Translations under genes and position numbers: made by a program | Part shown: piece by piece, positions 15,710 through 19,378 of the stretch | How positions within the stretch are numbered: position 1 is the stretch's first letter | How the letters are laid out: every line of letters starts with the position of its first letter | The notes under the pieces: model-generated | What the model saw: the letters and a program-made list of their open reading frames with translations, nothing else | Databases searched by the model: none | Told to the model about the DNA's origin: nothing | Source of the DNA: Candidatus Delongbacteria bacterium | Lineage (GTDB): Bacteria; Delongbacteria; UBA4055 | DNA: 19,378 nucleotides | NCBI GenBank assembly: GCA_027858795.1 | Contig: JAQICF010000093.1 | Coordinates: forward strand, 1 to 19,378 | Direction: 5' to 3'

Positions 15710-16362
15710 GATATGAACGCAAAATTCCGATAAATGGCTATAGTGCAAATCAGGTTGAGAATTTGATCAAACTTCATCCTCAATGCTTTAAAGAAATATT
15801 TTTCGAAAGAAGAATTAACAATATTTATTTTGATGATCTTAACAATTCTGCTTTAAACGATAATATAGACGGTAGGGATAGAAGAGTAAAGTATAGATTG
15901 AGATGGTATGGTGAGCATTTTGGCATTATAGAACCAACCCTTGAACTGAAAATAAAAATAGGTCCTGTGGGGTATAAACGATCTTTTAAATTGGGTAAAG
16001 TTTTTTTGCCAAAAGATTTTCAAAGTTCATTTATCAAGTCATATATATTGAATAGCGAAATTCCTAAAGATGTTTTAGAAGGAATCGTAAATTCCAATCC
16101 TGTTTTATTCAATTCTTACCGGAGGAAATATTTCTTGTCATTTGACAATAAATTCAGGATTACACTAGATAAAAATATTGAATATGCAAAAATAGAAAAA
16201 GGCTTATCGTTTAGAAATAATTTTGGAGAAGATCTATTAGTGGTGGAAATAAAATATGATTCTGAAGATGAACAGAAAGCCTCTAATGTTATCAATCATT
16301 TTCCTTTTAGGATCGATAAAAATTCAAAATTTGTTAATGGTGTTATACAGGTGCAATACTAA
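15706..16362 (+). CDS. VTC-domain protein (polyphosphate polymerase family)
   Basis: 218 residues. It starts MRYERKIPI, the Glu/Lys/Arg strand that lines the tunnel of triphosphate tunnel metalloenzymes. It continues with NNIYFDDLNNSALNDNIDG, then RVKYRLRWYG, then LELKIKIGPVGYKRS and finally VVEIKYDS, which supply the basic and acidic tunnel residues of VTC proteins. In yeast the Vtc4 domain makes polyphosphate from ATP, and bacterial homologues are inferred to do likewise. It is soluble, so it would act at the membrane through its partners, DUF4956 and the CotH-type protein. The ATG overlaps the CotH stop (ATGA), the third linked cistron. Its end faces the GtrA gene 16 bases away. Confidence 0.92.
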   Translation: MRYERKIPINGYSANQVENLIKLHPQCFKEIFFERRINNIYFDDLNNSALNDNIDGRDRRVKYRLRWYGEHFGIIEPTLELKIKIGPVGYKRSFKLGKVFLPKDFQSSFIKSYILNSEIPKDVLEGIVNSNPVLFNSYRRKYFLSFDNKFRITLDKNIEYAKIEKGLSFRNNFGEDLLVVEIKYDSEDEQKASNVINHFPFRIDKNSKFVNGVIQVQY

Positions 16363-16363
16363 G

Positions 16364-16387
16364 AATAAGCTGAGAAGCCTATTTTTT
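16364..16387 (+). terminator. Weak rho-independent terminator after the VTC operon
   Basis: AATAAGC and GCCTATT pair with one mismatch around a TGAGAA loop, and a run of six T follows (16382-16387). It lies in the convergent gap and overlaps the 3' end of the opposing GtrA gene. Confidence 0.35.
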
Positions 16388-16735
16388 AAACACTAAATAT
16401 TTTTTTAAAATAAAACTTAAGATTGAAACTATAAAAACTGAGCATATCTTACTCAGGATGTAATAAATATTTATTTTTTCAACCAAAATATAAAGTATCA
16501 AATTATCTAATATAAGAGATGATCCTGCAACGACATAGAATAGAACGACTTCTTTTTTTAATGAGTATTTTCCCCGTAAGAATACAAATTTTATACTAAG
16601 AAAGAAATTTATTCCAGATACTAAAATAAACGAAAGAGAGTTAGCTAGAATAAGATCAAGTTCAAGTTCTTTATAAAATATTTTTAAGAAGATTATTCCA
16701 AATAAAAAAGAAATAATACCAACAAGAAAAAACAC
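16379..16735 (-). CDS. GtrA-like membrane protein
   Basis: 118 residues from the first standard start, GTG 16735. Four hydrophobic segments with the GtrA pattern: FFLVGIISFLFG, a second segment around LILANSLSFILVSGINFFLSIKFVF, then FYVVAGSSLILDNLILYI and a last helix before a Lys-rich end. GtrA proteins are thought to flip polyprenyl-linked sugars in the inner membrane, usually beside a DPM1-like glycosyltransferase, as here. The GTG start would cut right at the first helix, and no ribosome binding site precedes it. The frame is open upstream for another 25 codons, back to the TAA of the glycosyltransferase, and AAGGAG lies just after that TAA, eight bases before an ATC at 16798. An ATC start (139 residues), or translation as a fusion with the glycosyltransferase, is therefore possible. 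Confidence 0.8.
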   Translation of the reverse strand: MFFLVGIISFLFGIIFLKIFYKELELDLILANSLSFILVSGINFFLSIKFVFLRGKYSLKKEVVLFYVVAGSSLILDNLILYILVEKINIYYILSKICSVFIVSILSFILKKYLVFKK

Positions 16736-16810
16736 ACTATATTGTCTTTTTAAGGACTTAATATTTTCTTCAAGTTTGAAAAATGTTTTATAATTGATAG
16801 ATTCTTCTCC

Positions 16811-17530
16811 TTAAAAACGATTTTTTAATAAAAACTTCATATAACTTAAGCCGGTGCTCAAAATTTTCATTTTTGATTTACCTTGACGTTTTTTTGAATA
16901 TAATTTCATAGGTACTTCAATTACTTTTGCATTACAACGAATTGATTTTATTAAAATTTCAACCATACAAATAAACCCAGGTTCTTTGATAATAGTGCCA
17001 TATTTATCATTGATTTTTCGAATCAAACTTGGTTTATAAACTCGATAAAATGAACTTAAGGTTAGAACTTTTACATCAAATAAAAATCTTAAAATGCTAT
17101 TTGCAGTAAAAGATAGTACTTTACGTAATAGTGTTGTTTCTTCGAATCCTCCACCTTGAGCATATGGAGAGGCAAGAACCAGATCATACCCCAAAACTGA
17201 GATTGTTACCATCTTTTCTAAAATATCAATATCGGATGTGTTGTCTGCTTCGATAGTAACGATAAGATCGTTATCTTTAATTTTTTTATCCATGAGATAT
17301 TTGAATCCAAGATCAAAAGAATCCCCAGGACCTTTATTTTTAGATTTAGTAATAATTTTAATTTCTTCCTTATCAAAATATTTATTTATTTTCTCAATTG
17401 TTTCATCACTTGAATGATCATCGACGAAAATATAATGCTTAAGATAGTCAGGAAGAGCATTCTTTAAAGATATTGACAGCTCTTTAATATTTAATTCTTC
17501 GTTATAGACAGGGATAATAAAATACAACAT
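16811..17530 (-). CDS. Glycosyltransferase family 2, DPM1-like polyprenyl-phosphate sugar transferase
   Basis: 239 residues with a GT-A fold. MLYFIIPVYNEELNI binds the nucleotide, FVDDHSSDETIEKI carries the first acidic pair, NKGPGDSFDLGF is the conserved loop, and IEADNTSDID is the DXD-like metal site. No C-terminal membrane helices are present. The family loads a sugar from a nucleotide donor onto polyprenyl phosphate at the cytoplasmic face of the inner membrane. The GtrA protein directly downstream is the usual partner. ATG 17530 follows the wecB stop after one base, with only a weak ribosome binding site, so translation is coupled. The stop TAA (16813-16811) is the only interruption between it and the in-frame GtrA sequence. 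Confidence 0.9.
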   Translation of the reverse strand: MLYFIIPVYNEELNIKELSISLKNALPDYLKHYIFVDDHSSDETIEKINKYFDKEEIKIITKSKNKGPGDSFDLGFKYLMDKKIKDNDLIVTIEADNTSDIDILEKMVTISVLGYDLVLASPYAQGGGFEETTLLRKVLSFTANSILRFLFDVKVLTLSSFYRVYKPSLIRKINDKYGTIIKEPGFICMVEILIKSIRCNAKVIEVPMKLYSKKRQGKSKMKILSTGLSYMKFLLKNRF

Positions 17531-17531
17531 A

Positions 17532-18653
17532 CTAAAGTTTTTCCTTTTCTTGTATCACAGTGATGATCTCTTTTAAAATAATCTCAGACGTATTACCTTT
17601 CCCATAAAAATCATAATTTCCAGATTCGAAATTTGTTTTATTTAAAAATGATTCAATATTTTTTATGAGAGTATTTTTATTGTATCCACAAACAGCATTA
17701 AACCCATTCTCAACAAGTTCTACCCATTCAGTTTCGTTTCGCAAAGTCATACAATATTTATTATACCAGAAAGCTTCTTTCTGCAATCCTCCACTATCTG
17801 TGGTAACAAGTTTACATCGATTTAATAAATATAACATTTCATGGTAGCTTAATGGTGGAATAATCTTCAAATTATTAGATCTCAAATCGATTTTATATTT
17901 TTCAATTTTTTCTTTAGTTCCCGGATGTAATATCAATAAAACTGGTATAGGGCAATTGTTTTTAAACACTTCGATACAAGTATTAAGGTTTTCAAAGTTA
18001 TTCGTTGTTTCCGGTCTGTGTAATGTTGCTAAAATAAATTCTTCAGGAATTTCAATATCGGGCTTAGTTTTCTTTTCCTTGTTATATAGCAAAGAATCCA
18101 ACATAACATCACCGGATTTGATTATTTTACAATCAAAATTATCAAATCCTTCGCTCTGCAAATTCCGGATCGCCAATTCTGTAGGAGCAAAAAGCAAAGA
18201 GCTTATTCGATCAGTAAGGATTCTATTGGTTTCTTCAGGCATTAAGTTATTGAAAGATCTTAAACCAGCCTCTACATGGGCTGTCGGTATATGCAGTTTA
18301 ATTGCAGCTAAAGCTCCAGCCAATGTTGAATTTGTATCACCATAGAATAAAACTAAATCAGGTTTTTCGTAAATTAGAATTTCTTCAATTTTTTCTATCA
18401 TTTTTCCGAGCATAGCACCATGTGACATCGAAGAAATCCCTAAATTATATTTTGGTTCAGGAATTTCTAACTCTTTAAAAAATACTTCACTCATTCCATA
18501 ATCATAATGTTGACCTGTATGAATGATTACTTCATTAATTTCAGGTTTACTTGATTTATGATTATGCTCTAATATTGTTCTGCTAACGCAAGCAGCCTTT
18601 ACAAATTGAGGACGAGCACCAATTATAGTTGCTATTTTAATTTTATTTTCCAA
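17532..18653 (-). CDS. wecB: UDP-N-acetylglucosamine 2-epimerase, non-hydrolysing
   Basis: Interconverts UDP-GlcNAc and UDP-ManNAc for surface polysaccharide. 373 residues, the normal length. GARPQFVKAA starts the GT-B fold. IHTGQHYDYGMSEVFF, FYGDTNSTLAGA, AHVEAGLRSF, MPEETNRILTD and TLHRPETTNN hold the residues matching the catalytic Asp, two Glu and His of E. coli WecB. TDSGGLQKEAFW binds the UDP in the C-terminal half. The usual HR.EN motif reads HRPETT. The TTG start at 18653 is chosen because AAAGGA (18665-18660) lies six bases upstream. It overlaps the end of the epimerase gene by 11 bases, which ties the two into one operon. A related sugar such as UDP-FucNAc or QuiNAc pathway intermediates could be the substrate. 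Confidence 0.92.
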   Translation of the reverse strand: MENKIKIATIIGARPQFVKAACVSRTILEHNHKSSKPEINEVIIHTGQHYDYGMSEVFFKELEIPEPKYNLGISSMSHGAMLGKMIEKIEEILIYEKPDLVLFYGDTNSTLAGALAAIKLHIPTAHVEAGLRSFNNLMPEETNRILTDRISSLLFAPTELAIRNLQSEGFDNFDCKIIKSGDVMLDSLLYNKEKKTKPDIEIPEEFILATLHRPETTNNFENLNTCIEVFKNNCPIPVLLILHPGTKEKIEKYKIDLRSNNLKIIPPLSYHEMLYLLNRCKLVTTDSGGLQKEAFWYNKYCMTLRNETEWVELVENGFNAVCGYNKNTLIKNIESFLNKTNFESGNYDFYGKGNTSEIILKEIITVIQEKEKL

Positions 18654-19378
18654 GAATATTCCTTTGCCATTTGATAGTTTTTTTCAAACCTTCTTCTAAA
18701 GACCATTGAGGTTTAAATCCAAAAAATTCCTTCAATTTAGTGATGTCAGGTACCCTTCTCATAACATCTTCATATTTCCCAAAAGAAGCATAGGGTACAT
18801 ATTTTAATTTTGGATATGAGTCTTCACCGTTTATTAATTTCCATATCAACTCAGCTAAACCCAAGATCGAAATCTCTTCTTCGGGATTTGAACCGGTATT
18901 AAATATTTCGTTATCTGATTTAGGGTCTTCAACAAATTTTACCAAAGCAGAAACAGTATCTTCAACATATGTAAATGTCCTGGTTTGAGTACCATCTCCG
19001 TGAATTTCGATTTCTTCGTTATTAAATGCCTTAGTGATAAATCCGGATTGAGGACCACCCCACCAAGTCAAATTATGATTTGGACCATAAGATCCAAAAA
19101 ATCTTCCGATCGTATATTTTAGTCCATACTCTTCACTATTCGCAATTATATATTGTTCACCATAAATTTTAGAAGATGCATAAGCCCATCTTTTGATCGT
19201 AGTAGATCCTAAAACAAGATCAGATTCTTCATCGAAAGGTACATTTGGATTTTTCCCGTAAACATCAGATGTTGAAGCAAAAATTATCTTCGATTTATCC
19301 AGAATACATTTCTGAACAATATTTCTTAGCATTAAATAATTTTCATCTAAAGTTCTTAGAGCATTTGTATAGCGTGGA
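18643..19378 (-). CDS. NAD-dependent sugar epimerase/dehydratase, 5' end missing
   Basis: The frame is open to the window edge, so the gene starts outside; about 245 C-terminal residues are present. The extended short-chain dehydrogenase signatures are IIFASTSDVYG and YASSKIYGE (YxxxK catalytic pair, with Thr/Ser before). YTIGRFFGSYGPNH, a conserved substrate-binding loop, and HGDGTQTRTFTYVEDTV are typical of UDP-glucose 4-epimerase, dTDP-glucose 4,6-dehydratase and UDP-glucuronate decarboxylase relatives. The NAD-binding Rossmann glycine motif lies upstream of the window. The exact reaction cannot be fixed. It precedes wecB with an 11-base overlap, so it feeds the same polysaccharide pathway. 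Confidence 0.9.
   Translation of the reverse strand, partial: PRYTNALRTLDENYLMLRNIVQKCILDKSKIIFASTSDVYGKNPNVPFDEESDLVLGSTTIKRWAYASSKIYGEQYIIANSEEYGLKYTIGRFFGSYGPNHNLTWWGGPQSGFITKAFNNEEIEIHGDGTQTRTFTYVEDTVSALVKFVEDPKSDNEIFNTGSNPEEEISILGLAELIWKLINGEDSYPKLKYVPYASFGKYEDVMRRVPDITKLKEFFGFKPQWSLEEGLKKTIKWQRNILGK

Overview
The window is AT-rich DNA from a Gram-negative bacterium: it has several lipoprotein or Sec signal peptides, a periplasmic adaptor protein and surface-polysaccharide genes. Release factor 2 carries the usual in-frame TGA programmed frameshift, so the standard bacterial code is in use. Gene content and the recombinase type suggest the FCB side of the tree (Bacteroidota, Cloacimonadota, Marinimicrobia and similar candidate phyla). 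That placement is an inference from gene families, not from a marker gene. Many genes have clear AGGAG-type ribosome binding sites, and several start at TTG.

Region 1 (1-4740) is an accessory island that looks like a decayed integron. A tyrosine recombinase pseudogene (3951-4666, minus) has an internal deletion and frameshift. Its 3' end runs into tandem palindromic repeats with AAC/GTT points at 3955-3957, 3908-3910 and 3854-3856. From the last point a 3.7-kb segment runs leftward on the minus strand. It carries a promoter, a structured leader, an exported protein of unknown function and a secreted metzincin-like protease. It ends in an attC-like foldback (112-183). Just beyond is the 5' end of another exported protein (1-46). 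The ends of the 3.7-kb segment are inverted repeats of each other.

Region 2 (4760-12207, minus) is a tightly packed run that is probably one or two operons. In transcription order it holds an exported CsgG/TolB-N-like protein, a TPR-like lipoprotein, an HlyD/MacA-type adaptor lipoprotein, AcpS, RF2 (prfB), a small protein of unknown function, an AmrS-type radical SAM enzyme and an LPG-synthase-type membrane protein. Genes abut or overlap by a few bases. This mixes core functions (acpS, prfB) with envelope functions.

Region 3 (12426-16362, plus) is a compact three-gene operon with ATGA overlaps: DUF4956 membrane protein, membrane-anchored CotH-type protein with a C-terminal beta-helix, and a VTC-domain protein (polyphosphate polymerase family). 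This trio recurs in bacteria.

Region 4 (16379-19378, minus) is a surface-polysaccharide cluster: NAD-dependent sugar epimerase/dehydratase (cut by the window edge), UDP-GlcNAc 2-epimerase (WecB type), a DPM1-like glycosyltransferase 2 and a GtrA-like membrane protein. GtrA lies in the same reading frame as the glycosyltransferase, separated from it by a single TAA. No tRNA, rRNA or CRISPR array was seen.
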